64,000 nucleotides of DNA from Bauldia sp. (GTDB taxonomy: Bacteria; Pseudomonadota; Alphaproteobacteria; Rhizobiales; Kaistiaceae). The stretch lies in the NCBI GenBank assembly GCA_037200845.1, contig JBBCGQ010000001.1, positions 1,488,001 through 1,552,000 of the forward strand, written 5' to 3'. Below the pieces are notes generated by a model. That model worked only from the letters and a program-made list of their open reading frames with translations. It was not told where the DNA came from and made no database searches. Every line of letters begins with the position of its first letter. The stretch's first letter is position 1. The translations under genes were made by a program, and so were the position numbers. Shown here in pieces: positions 1-7,340 of the stretch.

Positions 1-608
1 GCTTCGCCGATGGCGACCGCGTAGACCGGACCGCAGAGCCCGACCGACGCGCCGGTGACCCAGGCGACCAGCAGCGCGGGCAGGCCGCGCGGCATCACGC
101 GGCCGCTGACGTCGCGGAGTGCGATCAGCAGCGCCGAGGCGACCGCCAGCAGGCTGTACACGTTGAAGCCTTCCACTCCGGGCCGCACGACGATCAGCAC
201 GCCGAGGAAGCCGACCGCGATCGCCGCCCAGCGCCGCGCCCCGACCATCTCGCCGAGGAACAGGGCGCCGGCGGCGGTGATCGCCAGCGGCACGATCTGC
301 AGGATCGTGTTGAGGTTGGCGATCGGCATGTGCATCAGCGCCGCAAGGTAGGTGAACGCCGACGCCGCCTCGCCGACCGTGCGCCAGAACAGCGCCCGGC
401 TGCGGATCATCGGCAATTGGCGCCAGACGCCGGTTGCGGCGACCATCGGCGCCAGCGCGATGGTGACGACGAGGCCGCGGATGGCGATGAATTCCCCGAG
501 CGGTATCGCGCTGCCGATCAGCTTGATCAGCGTGTCGCTGAGCAGGAACGCGAGGTTGCACGCCGTGAGATACGCGATGCCGCGAAGGTTTTCGCTGAAG
601 GTTGTCAT
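1..608 (-). CDS. EamA/DMT-family transporter, C-terminus beyond window edge
   Basis: Reading the minus strand gives about 202 residues of a very hydrophobic protein that runs off the left edge. It has repeated membrane segments and the layout of a drug/metabolite transporter EamA domain, including a conserved-looking stretch around 'IANLNTILQIVPLAITAAGA' and 'GFLGVLIVVRPG'. Family members have ten membrane helices and export or exchange small metabolites in the inner membrane. About two thirds of a typical 300-residue protein is present. The ATG at 606-608 is taken as start, but no good ribosome site precedes it. An in-frame GTG at 630-632 is an alternative. The substrate cannot be inferred. 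Confidence 0.8.
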   Translation of the reverse strand, partial: MTTFSENLRGIAYLTACNLAFLLSDTLIKLIGSAIPLGEFIAIRGLVVTIALAPMVAATGVWRQLPMIRSRALFWRTVGEAASAFTYLAALMHMPIANLNTILQIVPLAITAAGALFLGEMVGARRWAAIAVGFLGVLIVVRPGVEGFNVYSLLAVASALLIALRDVSGRVMPRGLPALLVAWVTGASVGLCGPVYAVAIGE

Positions 609-742
609 GCTGGAGGGAGTCGCCGAAGTCACGAGGTGGGGCACGACCTATGCCACCGATCGCGACGCCGATCACGTCATAGCTTCTGGTAGGACCTTCC
701 GGCAGCGTTCGCCCATTTTGGCACGCCCGGTCGCCGGCGTCG

Positions 743-2194
743 CTACTGCCCTGTAAGCGAAAGAAATTCTGGATATGTAAGCACGCCCGTGTCGGCGTCG
801 CCTATCCGACGCTGATAGCCTTTCAGGGCCGCGGCCGTTCGACGACCGTAGACACCGTCGATCTTGCCCGGATCAAATCCGCGTTGCCGCAGCGCGGATT
901 GCACCGCCCGCCAGTCCGAACGCGACAGACCGGCGAGCCCGGTCGTCGGAATGGTCGCGCGAGCGAGTCCGGCTTCAAGGAGACGAAGCCGGTCCTGAAC
1001 GCTCTTGAGCCGCGCAGCCGCATCCTTGGCATCGAATTCGAGGCCGGGTGCAGCGGTCGTGGCGGCCTTCAGCGACGCCAGGCGGGCGCTCGCCTCCGTC
1101 ACTTCTGCCTCGACTGCAGTGAGTTTCTCGGCGACCTTGCCGCTTGCCAGCATGCTGCCCAAGGCGTGCTGGTTCGCCGCATCAAGCGAGGCGACCGCCG
1201 CACTCGCAACCTCTCTTGCAGTCGATGCCGATAGCCTGGCCTGATCGGCGGAAGCCTGCGCGTCCTGCAAAAGGCCGTCGGTCTTGCTGAGATCGACTTC
1301 CGCCGATTTGGCACGCGCCACGAAATCAACCAGCCATTGGCCGTCGATTGCGCCCGCCGCCTGCTTCGTTGCCGCGACAGAGCTTGTGACCGCTGCGATG
1401 CCATCGTCGATCGTCTTGAGCTGCCCCATGTCCACCGTTTGACGAGCTTCAATTGCCGTGACCGCCGCGGTCACGGCGGCGTCGATCCTTTGTTGACCGG
1501 AACGATCTTTGGTAATGCTCTCGACGGCGGCGTTCAAAAGCTGCGTCGCGCGGTCCTGCGTCCTGTCCGCAGTATCCGCGATCGCCTTTTGTGCGTCGCG
1601 TGACGCTTTGCCGACGTCGACCACCTGACTTCCGATGACAAATCCGCCGCCGATGGCGAGCGCGGCCGCCACGATCAACGTGCCGGCGGCGATACGAAAC
1701 GCCCACGACCCGTAGAACTTCTCGGTTAGAGAGCCAAACAGCGCGGCCTCAGTCGCCACGAATGTCGGGGAGCCAGGCTTGGCTTTGAAACTAGGAGGGC
1801 GCGGCGTATCGGCTGCAGAGAGAGTCGGCGGCTGCGGGGGAAGGGTCTCGAAGAACGTCGCGAAGCCAGGTGGGACATGCCGGGCGATGTTGTCCTGCAC
1901 CAATCCGGCAATCGCGCGTAGCGAGCTGGCCACGTCGCCAACACCGCCGGTGTCGAGCATTGCGGCGATCTGTGGGTGGTACGTGCCGTTGTCTGCGAGA
2001 CCGAGGCCCGCGAGAATCTCATCCAGGTAGCGGAGGCGGGCGCGGAACGCGCCGTTATTCGGCTTCGGCTTGCCCTTTTGGATCTCCGACGAGATTTCGC
2101 TGATAACGTGTTGCGCGACGTATAGGTTCTCAGCTCGCTCGAAGTCGGCGACTAAAACGCGCGCTCCCACTCGGCGGACGGCATACCGGAACAT
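743..2194 (-). CDS. Membrane-anchored coiled-coil protein with C-terminal peptidoglycan-binding domain
   Basis: The protein has 483 residues. A soluble N-terminal part of about 160 residues is followed by one membrane segment near residues 166-190 (AAGTLIVAAALAIGGGFVIG). Next comes a long Ala-rich, charged helical stretch (about 195-410) with coiled-coil character. The last 65 residues resemble a PG_binding_1 domain (SDWRAVQSALRQRGFDPGKI...GVYGRRTAAALKGYQ). It is probably an inner-membrane protein reaching through the periplasm to peptidoglycan. The N-terminal region is unfamiliar to me. It stands alone, divergent from the DUF971 gene across a 114-bp gap. Its function is unknown, with a role in envelope organisation the best guess. 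Confidence 0.75.
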   Translation of the reverse strand: MFRYAVRRVGARVLVADFERAENLYVAQHVISEISSEIQKGKPKPNNGAFRARLRYLDEILAGLGLADNGTYHPQIAAMLDTGGVGDVASSLRAIAGLVQDNIARHVPPGFATFFETLPPQPPTLSAADTPRPPSFKAKPGSPTFVATEAALFGSLTEKFYGSWAFRIAAGTLIVAAALAIGGGFVIGSQVVDVGKASRDAQKAIADTADRTQDRATQLLNAAVESITKDRSGQQRIDAAVTAAVTAIEARQTVDMGQLKTIDDGIAAVTSSVAATKQAAGAIDGQWLVDFVARAKSAEVDLSKTDGLLQDAQASADQARLSASTAREVASAAVASLDAANQHALGSMLASGKVAEKLTAVEAEVTEASARLASLKAATTAAPGLEFDAKDAAARLKSVQDRLRLLEAGLARATIPTTGLAGLSRSDWRAVQSALRQRGFDPGKIDGVYGRRTAAALKGYQRRIGDADTGVLTYPEFLSLTGQ

Positions 2195-2308
2195 CTACCC
2201 CCCAACCGGCCTCCATGGAAATCATGCCACTACCAAGGGTTGTTTGCAAGATATGGACGTTATCGGGGTAGTGCCCTTCAGCGGGAACAAACGCGTGGGA
2301 ATGCCAGA

Positions 2309-2671
2309 ATGAATGAAATCCAGTCTCCGTGGCCGGTCGAAATCCGGCTGAAGAAGGACCGCCGCACGCTGGTCGTCGCCTTCGACGACGGCGCCGTCCA
2401 CGACGTGCCGGCCGAGCTGCTGCGCGTCCTCTCGCCCTCGGCCGAGGTGCAGGGCCACAGCCCCGAGCAGCGCGTCACCGTCGGCGGCAAGCGCGACGTG
2501 ACCATCGTCGCCGTCGATCCGATCGGCAACTACGCCGTGAAGCTGACCTTCGACGACGGCCACAGCACCGGCATCTTCACGTGGGGGTATCTGCGCAAGC
2601 TGGGCGACGAGCGCGAGGCGCTGATGGCGGCGTATGAGCGGGAGCTGGCGGGGAAGGGGATGTCGCGGTAA
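2309..2671 (+). CDS. DUF971 / gamma-butyrobetaine hydroxylase-like N-terminal domain protein
   Basis: This 120-residue protein is a stand-alone DUF971 (GBBH-like_N) domain. The pattern is WPVEIRL near the start, a middle segment (GKRDVTIVAVDPIGNYAVKL) and the ending 'FDDGHSTGIFTWGYLRKLG'. In other proteins this fold is the N-terminal zinc- or iron-sulfur-associated part of carnitine-pathway dioxygenases. Short stand-alone members are common in proteobacteria, and some are linked to iron-sulfur protein maturation. I chose the ATG at 2309 because a GTGGGA sequence lies upstream and homologues begin at this region. An upstream ATG at 2240 would add 23 low-quality residues. Confidence 0.85.
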   Translation: MNEIQSPWPVEIRLKKDRRTLVVAFDDGAVHDVPAELLRVLSPSAEVQGHSPEQRVTVGGKRDVTIVAVDPIGNYAVKLTFDDGHSTGIFTWGYLRKLGDEREALMAAYERELAGKGMSR

Positions 2672-2694
2672 CCGGCCCGCCCGCTCGACCCAAA

Positions 2695-2813
2695 CTCCAC
2701 TGTCATCCTTCGGCGACGCCGGAGGCGTCGACCGGAGGACCAGCCGCGACAATCGCTGTGCCGAAGCTGGTCCTCCGGTCGGCGCTGCGCGCCGCCGAAG
2801 GATGACAGTGGAG
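2695..2813. repeat. Large intergenic palindrome with two nested inverted-repeat arms
   Basis: A perfect 21-bp inverted repeat (2695-2715 with 2793-2813, reading CTCCACTGTCATCC... and its complement) encloses a second perfect 15-bp pair (2730-2744 with 2766-2780, GACCGGAGGACCAGC). The unit fills the gap between the DUF971 gene and the convergent oxidoreductase gene. It looks like a dispersed, non-coding palindromic element of the type common in Hyphomicrobiales. As RNA it would form a very stable stem and could act as a bidirectional terminator. No second copy of this family occurs in the window. Confidence 0.75.
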
Positions 2814-2856
2814 GGGAGGAGGGGCGAGAAGCAGGAACGGAGCGAACCGCGCCTCC

Positions 2857-3903
2857 TTACAGCCTCACCAGCCCCTTGCCCGACTCGCCCGCCTTGAGCA
2901 GCGCATCCAGCACCTTCTGGATGTCGGCGGCGCGGCGGAAGCTTGGGTCGCCGTTGACGCCGGAGGCGACGGCTTCGGCGAAGCGCTGGTAGGTCGTGGG
3001 CACCGGCGGGCACTTCACTGTCCGCCACGTCGCGGTGTCGATGTCGTCGCCGAGGCAGGCCAGGAGCGAGGAGTCCTTGCCGTCGGTGTGAACCTTCAGC
3101 GCGCCCTTGTCGCCGAACAGCGTGACGTCGAGGTCGTTGAGGTAGCCCGTGGCGAAGCGCGTCGCCTGGACGAAGCCCATGGCGCCGTTCTTCAGCTCCG
3201 CCGTCATGGCGAAGGAGTCGTTGGCGTCGAGCTTGTACTTGCCGATCTTGTCCTTGGGCGCCTTGTGGAAGGTGCGCACCATCGGCGCCATCGCCGCGAT
3301 GTCGCTGCCGGCGGCGAAGGTCGCGAAGTCGATGATGTGGATGCCGACGTCGCCGACGACGCCCTTGGAGCCGTGCTCGGTCGACAGCCGCCAGAGCCAG
3401 CGATCCTCGCTCTTCCAGTCGCCCCACGCCTTCGACACCAGCCAGCTCTGCCGGTAGGACGCCTCGAAATGGCGCACCGTGCCGAGCTCGCCGTTGGTCG
3501 CCATCGCGCGCGCTTTGTGCACGGCGGGCGAGGCGCGGTAAGTCAGGTTGACCATGTTGATCAGCCCGGCCTTCTCGGCCGCGTCGGTCATCTTCTTGGC
3601 GAGCTTGTAGTCGGTGGCGAGCGGCTTCTCGCAGAACACGTTCTTGCCGGCGGCGATCAGCTTCATCGTCGTCGGGTAGTGGACGGCGTCCGGCGTCACG
3701 TTGGCGGCGGCGTCGAATTCGCCCCACTGGATGGCCGCGTCGAGATCGGAAAAGACGTTGGCGATCTTGTGCTCGGCGGCGAAGGCGGCGCGCCGCTCGG
3801 CGTTGGTCTCGACCGCGGCGACCAGCTTCACGCCTTTGATCTTCTTGAAGTTATTGGCGTGGGCAGCGGCCATTGAGCCGGTGCCGATGATGAGAAGCTT
3901 CAT
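2857..3903 (-). CDS. Gfo/Idh/MocA-family NAD(P)-dependent oxidoreductase
   Basis: The protein has 348 residues. It begins with a Rossmann nucleotide-binding fold (LLIIGTGSMAAAHANNF), and the family signature 'EKPLA' (residues about 93-97) supplies the catalytic-site lysine. The C-terminal half fits the GFO_IDH_MocA_C domain, with 'GDVGIHIIDFA' carrying the expected Asp and His residues. Members oxidise or reduce a hydroxyl of sugars, inositols or their derivatives. It lies 4 bp downstream of the ThuA-like gene and presumably in the same transcript. Close to a sugar ABC importer, it is probably a sugar or polyol dehydrogenase, but the substrate is not readable. Confidence 0.9.
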   Translation of the reverse strand: MKLLIIGTGSMAAAHANNFKKIKGVKLVAAVETNAERRAAFAAEHKIANVFSDLDAAIQWGEFDAAANVTPDAVHYPTTMKLIAAGKNVFCEKPLATDYKLAKKMTDAAEKAGLINMVNLTYRASPAVHKARAMATNGELGTVRHFEASYRQSWLVSKAWGDWKSEDRWLWRLSTEHGSKGVVGDVGIHIIDFATFAAGSDIAAMAPMVRTFHKAPKDKIGKYKLDANDSFAMTAELKNGAMGFVQATRFATGYLNDLDVTLFGDKGALKVHTDGKDSSLLACLGDDIDTATWRTVKCPPVPTTYQRFAEAVASGVNGDPSFRRAADIQKVLDALLKAGESGKGLVRL

Positions 3904-3907
3904 GGAA

Positions 3908-4681
3908 CTAGCGCCCCTGGTGCTCGGCGGCGGAAAGCACCGGACCCTTCACGACGATCGGCTCGTGCGCCTTGATGTTCTTCTGTTCCCACTGGTCGGC
4001 GGCAAAGCGGTTCGGGTTGTAGGCCCACTTGACCGCGTTGCGCAGGACGGTCTGCACCTCGGGCTGGTGGTAGATCGGGTAGACCTCGTGGCCCGGCGAG
4101 AAATAGAAGATGTTACCGCCGCCGCGCTGGTAGGTGACGCCCGAGCGGAAGACGTTGCCGCCGTCGTACCAGGAGATGAACACCGTCTCCTTCGGCTCCG
4201 GAATCGAGAAGGGCTCGCCGTACATCTCGGTCTCCGGCACGACGAAGGACGGCGGCAGGCCGGCGGCGATCGGGTGCGTGCGGTTGACGACCCAGACGCG
4301 CTCCTTCTCGCCCGCCTCGCGCCACTGCAGCGCGCAGGGGGTGCCCATCAGCTTCTTGAACAGTTTCGAGAAATGGCCGGAGTGGAGGACGATGAGGCCC
4401 ATGCCTTCCCAGACGCGCTCGCAGATGCGGTCGATCGCGGCGTCGGGCACCTGGTCGTGGGCGACGTGGCCCCACCAAGTGAGCACGTCGACGTCCTTCA
4501 GCTTCTCCGCCGACAGGCCGATGTCGATCTGGTCGAGCGTGACGGTGGTCGCCTTGATGTTCGGGTCGGCGTTCAGCGCATCGGCGATCGCCCCGTGCAT
4601 GCCCTTCGGGTAAAGCCCGCCGACGACGGCGTTCTTGCGCTCGTGGACGTTCTCCCCGTAGACGACGGCGCGGATCGGCAT
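3908..4681 (-). CDS. ThuA domain-containing protein (trehalose-utilisation type)
   Basis: This 257-residue protein has the ThuA fold, a glutamine-amidotransferase-like alpha/beta domain. Features are 'VVYGENVHE' at the start, 'VLTWWGHVAHDQV', 'GMGLIVLHSGHFSKLF' and 'GGNIFYFSPGHEVYPIYH' near the end. In rhizobia thuA with the oxidoreductase thuB converts trehalose or related disaccharides to keto-derivatives; here the following gene is likewise a Gfo/Idh/MocA enzyme. The ATG at 4681 is preceded by GAGGGAG about 8 bases upstream, so a longer frame beginning at 4756 is rejected. I infer a thuAB-like pair acting on an imported sugar, but thuA-like proteins are often of unknown substrate, so no symbol is given. 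Confidence 0.88.
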   Translation of the reverse strand: MPIRAVVYGENVHERKNAVVGGLYPKGMHGAIADALNADPNIKATTVTLDQIDIGLSAEKLKDVDVLTWWGHVAHDQVPDAAIDRICERVWEGMGLIVLHSGHFSKLFKKLMGTPCALQWREAGEKERVWVVNRTHPIAAGLPPSFVVPETEMYGEPFSIPEPKETVFISWYDGGNVFRSGVTYQRGGGNIFYFSPGHEVYPIYHQPEVQTVLRNAVKWAYNPNRFAADQWEQKNIKAHEPIVVKGPVLSAAEHQGR

Positions 4682-4966
4682 GGCTCGAAACTCCCTCGGA
4701 TTGGCATCGCTGTCGCCGGCGGGCGGCCTTCTGCGCCGCAGCAACGGCGGGCACATATACTAGAGCCGCCGCTGCCTTGCACGGCCCAAAATTTTGGATG
4801 CCACACCGCCGCCGAAAGCGTCTGGCAGCGCCAAACGCGGGCCGAAATCCCCTTGCATGTGACACCGATCACTGCGATTGAAAATTATTGCTGAAATGAA
4901 GAATTAAGCCCCGCCGCGTTAGGTGGGGAGGGGGCGAAGGGCGGCTTGGGGGCGTTATGAGTATCG

Positions 4967-5263
4967 TTATCCGCGTCGCGGTATTTTTCGCCCTGAGCGC
5001 ACTGACGACCGCCCTTTTGGCGGTGCCTTACCTCCAGATCCAGCAGTAGCCGGCGCCTTCCTCGGCTTGGCGGTCCCGAAGCAGACGGGACACCGCTTCC
5101 TGTCGTCCTCGGCCATCACGAATGGGCTGAGGGCGGTCACCGCGACCAGCCCGCACAGCGTCTTCAGTTGACCCTGCCGCAGCCGCCCGAGATGCGGCGG
5201 CGCCAGATGAATGCGCTCGTCGCCGAGGACGTGGACGGGAATGGTGCGCGCTTCTTTGACCAT
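4967..5263 (-). CDS. Possible small zinc-ribbon-like protein of unknown function
   Basis: The 98-codon frame has a plausible protein-like N-terminal two thirds with 'IHLAPPHLGRLRQGQLKTLCG' followed about 30 residues later by 'RCPVCF'. The arrangement H...TLCG...CxxC resembles short actinobacterial and proteobacterial zinc-binding proteins. The C-terminal third is basic and low complexity. The upstream region has no strong ribosome-binding site, and the start lies directly beside the terminator of the sugar-binding-protein gene. It is the only coding candidate in the 640-bp gap between 4682 and 5322. Otherwise that gap shows only an AT-rich segment near 4870-4910. I am unsure that it is a gene. 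Confidence 0.4.
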   Translation of the reverse strand: MVKEARTIPVHVLGDERIHLAPPHLGRLRQGQLKTLCGLVAVTALSPFVMAEDDRKRCPVCFGTAKPRKAPATAGSGGKAPPKGRSSVRSGRKIPRRG

Positions 5264-5265
5264 GA

Positions 5266-5295
5266 ACGAAAATGGGGCGCCGGAGGGCGCCCCAT
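5266..5295 (-). terminator. Rho-independent terminator after the sugar ABC operon
   Basis: On the minus strand an 8-bp GC stem (GGGGCGCC with GGCGCCCC, 5274-5281 and 5286-5293) with a 4-nt loop is followed by a short run of four U. It lies 28 bp after the stop of the sugar-binding-protein gene and should end that transcript. Confidence 0.75.
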
Positions 5296-5321
5296 CTCGT
5301 AACGCGATGATGGTCCGAATT

Positions 5322-6269
5322 CTAGAAGGGCGAATCCGGGAAGTAGAAGTCCTTGGCGTTGTCCTTGGTGATCAGCGTCGCATCGAGGATGTACGAGCCG
5401 TTGACCGGAACGCCGCCGTAGAGCTTGGCAGCGGTGAGTTCCAGCGCGGTGCCGATCATCGCCGGCGGGTAGAGCACGTCGACCGGGATCAGCTTGTCGC
5501 CGTCCATGACGCGCTTGACCATGTCCTTGGAGCCGGCGCCTGCGATGATGTACTGGATGTCGGTACGCTTGGCCTGGTCGATGGCCTTGAGCGCGCCCAC
5601 CGCCATGTCGTCGTCCTGCACCCACGCCACGTCGATCTTCGGATACTTGGTCAGGAAGTCCTGCATCACCTTGAAGGCGTCGTCCTGCGACCAGTTGCCG
5701 AACTGCTTCTCGAGCACCTTGACGCCCGAGCCTTCGATCGCCTTGTCGAAGCCGTCCTGGCGCTGCTGGTCGATCGGGATCGGCAGGCCGCGGATCACGA
5801 CGACCTGCGCGTTCGGCGTGGTCGCCTTGATGTAGTCGCCCGCGGTGGCGCCGAGGGCCGGGTTGTTGCCGGCGACGTAGAGATCACGCACCGACAGGTC
5901 GTTGTTCGACGGGGCGCGGTCGACGAGCGTCACGAACGTGCCCTTGTTCTTGATCTCCTTGATCGCGTTGACCAGCGGATCCGGATCGGTCGGCAGGATG
6001 ACGAGAGCGTTGATGCCCTGCGTCTCGAGGTCCTGCAGAGCGTTGGCCTGCGAGGCCGGATCCGGCGACGTCTTGACGATGACGGTCAGGCCCGGGTGCT
6101 GCGCTTCCAGCAGCTTCGCCACGCGGTTGGCGTGGAACACGACGCCGCCGGTCCAGCCGTGGTCAGCGGCAGGAATGGAAACGCCGATGGTGTACTTGGT
6201 GTCCTGGGCGTGAGCCACGCCGATGAGCGCAGCCATCGCAACGGCTGCCCCCATGATTACTTTACGCAT
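5322..6269 (-). CDS. Periplasmic sugar-binding protein of a ribose-type ABC importer
   Basis: The mature product is a type I periplasmic binding protein (Peripla_BP_4). The first 22 residues form a signal peptide (MRKVIMGAAVAMAALIGVAHA, cleavage after AHA). Family landmarks follow: 'YTIGVSIPAADHGWTGGV', 'ALQDLETQGINALVILPTDPD' and 'DVAWVQDDDMAVGALKAIDQA'. The length of about 315 residues is normal. I use the ATG at 6269 because it begins a proper signal peptide, whereas the frame extends five codons further. It is the last gene of the ATPase-permease-binding protein set, separated from the permease gene by a hairpin with a U run. A pentose or other monosaccharide is the likely ligand, but specificity cannot be read. 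Confidence 0.92.
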   Translation of the reverse strand: MRKVIMGAAVAMAALIGVAHAQDTKYTIGVSIPAADHGWTGGVVFHANRVAKLLEAQHPGLTVIVKTSPDPASQANALQDLETQGINALVILPTDPDPLVNAIKEIKNKGTFVTLVDRAPSNNDLSVRDLYVAGNNPALGATAGDYIKATTPNAQVVVIRGLPIPIDQQRQDGFDKAIEGSGVKVLEKQFGNWSQDDAFKVMQDFLTKYPKIDVAWVQDDDMAVGALKAIDQAKRTDIQYIIAGAGSKDMVKRVMDGDKLIPVDVLYPPAMIGTALELTAAKLYGGVPVNGSYILDATLITKDNAKDFYFPDSPF

Positions 6270-6308
6270 GCTTTTCTCCCTCACGTTTTCGATGGGCCTG
6301 TAGTTCAG

Positions 6309-6336
6309 AAAAACCGGGCGACCCAGTTGACCCGGT
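6309..6336 (-). terminator. Intra-operon hairpin with U-tract between permease and binding-protein genes
   Basis: On the minus strand ACCGGG (6331-6336) and CCCGGT (6313-6318) form a 6-bp stem with a 12-nt loop followed by five U. It sits just after the permease stop. It could partially terminate transcription or protect an mRNA end. Either would uncouple levels of the binding protein from the membrane components. Confidence 0.5.
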
Positions 6337-6341
6337 GTGAT

Positions 6342-7340
6342 TCAGGTTCTGCGCATCAGGGAACGTTGGACGAGCATCGCGATGATGATGATGGCGCCTT
6401 GCACGGCGCCGATCAGATACTCGCTGATGAAGTTCGACAGTAGCATGATGTTTCCGACGATCTCAAGGATGAGCGCGCCGCACACCGTCCCCCAGATGCG
6501 CCCGACGCCGCCGCGCAGCGCCGTGCCGCCGACCACCACCGCCGTGATCGCCTGCAATTCCCACAGGATGCCCGTGGTGGCGTTGGCGGAGCCTAGCCGC
6601 GGAACGTAGAGAATGACGGCGATCGCGACGCACAGCCCCTGGATGACGTAGGTGATCGTTCGGACTCGGTTAACCGGAATGCCGGAATAGCGCGCGACGT
6701 CCTCGCTGGAGCCGACCGCGATGACGTGCCGGCCGTAGGGCGTGCGGTAAAGGATGAAGGCGCCGACGATGCCGGTGAGCAGGATCACCAGGATCGGCAC
6801 CGGCAGGCCGAGCACGTTGCCGTAGTAAAACGGGTGCATGTAGTCGTTGATCGTGGCGTTGCGCGACGTGATGGCGCCGCCCTGCGACAGCCACGTCGTC
6901 AGGCCGCGGAAGATGCCCATCGTGCCGAGCGTCGCGATGAACGGCTCGATCCGCCCGACCGTGGTGATGAGGCCGTTGGCGAAGCCGCAGGCCGCGCCGA
7001 TGACCACCGTCAGCGCCAGCGCCGCGACGAGCAGCGTGAACGGATCGCTGATCGCGCCGGCGTTGAGGAACAGGATCAACAGGCTCGCCACGAACGCCAC
7101 CATCGAGCCGACCGACAGGTCGAGACCGCCGGCCGAGATGACGAAGGTCGCGCCGATGCCGATGATCGCGGTGAAGGCGCTGCGCGTCGCCACGTTGATC
7201 AGATTGTTGGTCGAGAAGAAGTTGCCGTTGACGAACACCCCGACGATGATGAGCACGGCGAGCGCCGCGAAGGGCGCCACAGTCGCGAGGTCCAGCCGCA
7301 GCGGCAGTGCCGGTTTCGCCTTCAGCGTCGTCTCGCTCAT
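6342..7340 (-). CDS. Ribose-type sugar ABC transporter permease
   Basis: The 332-residue, strongly hydrophobic protein belongs to the BPD_transp_2 (RbsC-like) family. It has 'GIGATFVISAGGLDLSVGSMVAF' near residue 60-85, the family's hallmark, and 'GGTALRGGVGRIWGTVCGALILEIVGN' near residue 270-300, the loop that contacts the ATPase. About eight to ten membrane helices are expected. It forms the inner-membrane channel of the importer as a homodimer. Its start overlaps the ATPase stop by 4 bp (ATGA), showing translational coupling. Confidence 0.93.
   Translation of the reverse strand: MSETTLKAKPALPLRLDLATVAPFAALAVLIIVGVFVNGNFFSTNNLINVATRSAFTAIIGIGATFVISAGGLDLSVGSMVAFVASLLILFLNAGAISDPFTLLVAALALTVVIGAACGFANGLITTVGRIEPFIATLGTMGIFRGLTTWLSQGGAITSRNATINDYMHPFYYGNVLGLPVPILVILLTGIVGAFILYRTPYGRHVIAVGSSEDVARYSGIPVNRVRTITYVIQGLCVAIAVILYVPRLGSANATTGILWELQAITAVVVGGTALRGGVGRIWGTVCGALILEIVGNIMLLSNFISEYLIGAVQGAIIIIAMLVQRSLMRRT

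Noticed and set aside
5211-6443. Long open frame antisense to the sugar-binding-protein gene
   Set aside because: Composition is Arg/Val/Asp/His-rich as expected for the reverse strand of a high-GC gene, and the opposite strand encodes a textbook periplasmic binding protein with signal peptide.
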